Shown here piece by piece: positions 5,664 through 5,774 of a DNA stretch of 5,774 nt (the stretch's first letter is position 1; each line of letters starts with the position of its first letter). Under the pieces are notes generated by a model. The model had not been told where the DNA came from, made no database searches, and saw nothing but the letters and a program-made list of their open reading frames with translations. The DNA is from Planctomycetales bacterium (GTDB lineage: Bacteria > Planctomycetota > Phycisphaerae > SM23-33), in the NCBI GenBank assembly GCA_030642005.1, contig DAOWOP010000171.1, forward strand, positions 1-5,774, written 5' to 3'. Made by a program: the position numbers and the translations under genes.

Positions 5664-5713
5664 CCTGCCTGCCTGCCCACCTTCGGTAGGTAGGCGGGCG
5701 GCGGGCAGGCAGG
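5664..5713 (+). repeat. Large CCTGCC/GGCAGG hairpin element
   Basis: CCTGCCTGCCC (5668-5678) pairs perfectly over 11 bases with GGGCAGGCAGG (5703-5713). The 24-base interior contains ACCTTCGGT and GGCGGGCGG. The left arm has an extra CCTG unit (5664-5667). The arms resemble the hairpin at 5557-5578, suggesting one mobile or amplified palindrome family. Confidence 0.75.
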
Positions 5714-5774
5714 GAAAGATTCGGAACAATTCGGAACAATTCGGAACAATTCGGAACAATTCGGAAAGATTCGG
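5713..5774 (+). repeat. 10-bp tandem array (GGAACAATTC) running off the window edge
   Basis: One GGAAAGATTC (5713-5722) is followed by four perfect GGAACAATTC units (5723-5762), another GGAAAGATTC (5763-5772) and the first two bases of a further unit. Each unit is close to one helical turn. The array has no stop codon on the - strand in any frame, which creates spurious open frames there. Its full length is not visible. Confidence 0.9.

Noticed and set aside
5121..5693. 190-residue + strand open frame downstream of pilC
   Set aside because: It is antisense to the 98-residue gene that has promoter, ribosome site and start, and it runs on into the hairpin repeats. No domain is visible.
5456..5759. 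Three overlapping - strand open frames in the 3' repeat island
   Set aside because: A 10-bp unit without stop codons keeps all three frames open automatically; the peptides are repeats of FRIVPNCSE type.
5713..5774. Possible CRISPR array at the 3' edge
   Set aside because: The units are contiguous 10-mers with no unique spacers, and no cas gene is present.

Overview
The window carries a type IV pilus motor cluster from a moderately GC-rich bacterium. On the + strand it contains: the 3' end of an unidentified gene (1-195), a small STAS-domain protein (220-585), the extension ATPase PilB (664-2379), the retraction ATPase PilT (2647-3720) and the inner-membrane platform protein PilC (3886-5103). 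A short uncharacterised gene (5420 down to 5124, - strand) converges on pilC with only 20 bases between the stops. The last ~290 bases are a non-coding island of repeats that runs off the window edge.

The three pilus genes would work as one machine. PilB and PilT are alternative hexameric motors that dock on the cytoplasmic face of PilC and drive pilin polymerisation and depolymerisation. No pilin, prepilin peptidase, secretin or PilM/N/O gene is present, so the locus is only part of the system. The STAS protein sits 24 bases after the preceding gene and 78 bases before pilB. This suggests a regulatory input, but the sequence does not show its partner.

The most distinctive feature is the non-coding DNA. 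Every gap longer than about 60 bases holds a palindromic or tandem repeat, and several unrelated families occur. There is a CCCTTCGAC palindrome that has become the C-terminal tail of the first protein. There are two oppositely oriented heptamer-based hairpins (unit GCTGANN) before pilB and before pilC. There is an AT-rich palindrome built from CGAAATCCGAA words between pilB and pilT, with a terminator-like hairpin and T-tract at its centre. At the 3' end lie CCTGCC hairpins plus a 10-bp tandem array of GGAACAATTC. From memory, this combination of intergenic repeats is common in Planctomycetota (Phycisphaerae-like) and some related environmental lineages. That assignment is an inference from repeat style, not from a marker gene.

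I do not see a new multi-gene system here. The points most worth following are the repeat families that punctuate the operon, the repeat-derived protein tail, the degenerate c-di-GMP-type N-domain of PilB, and the orphan 98-residue gene with its own consensus-like promoter.
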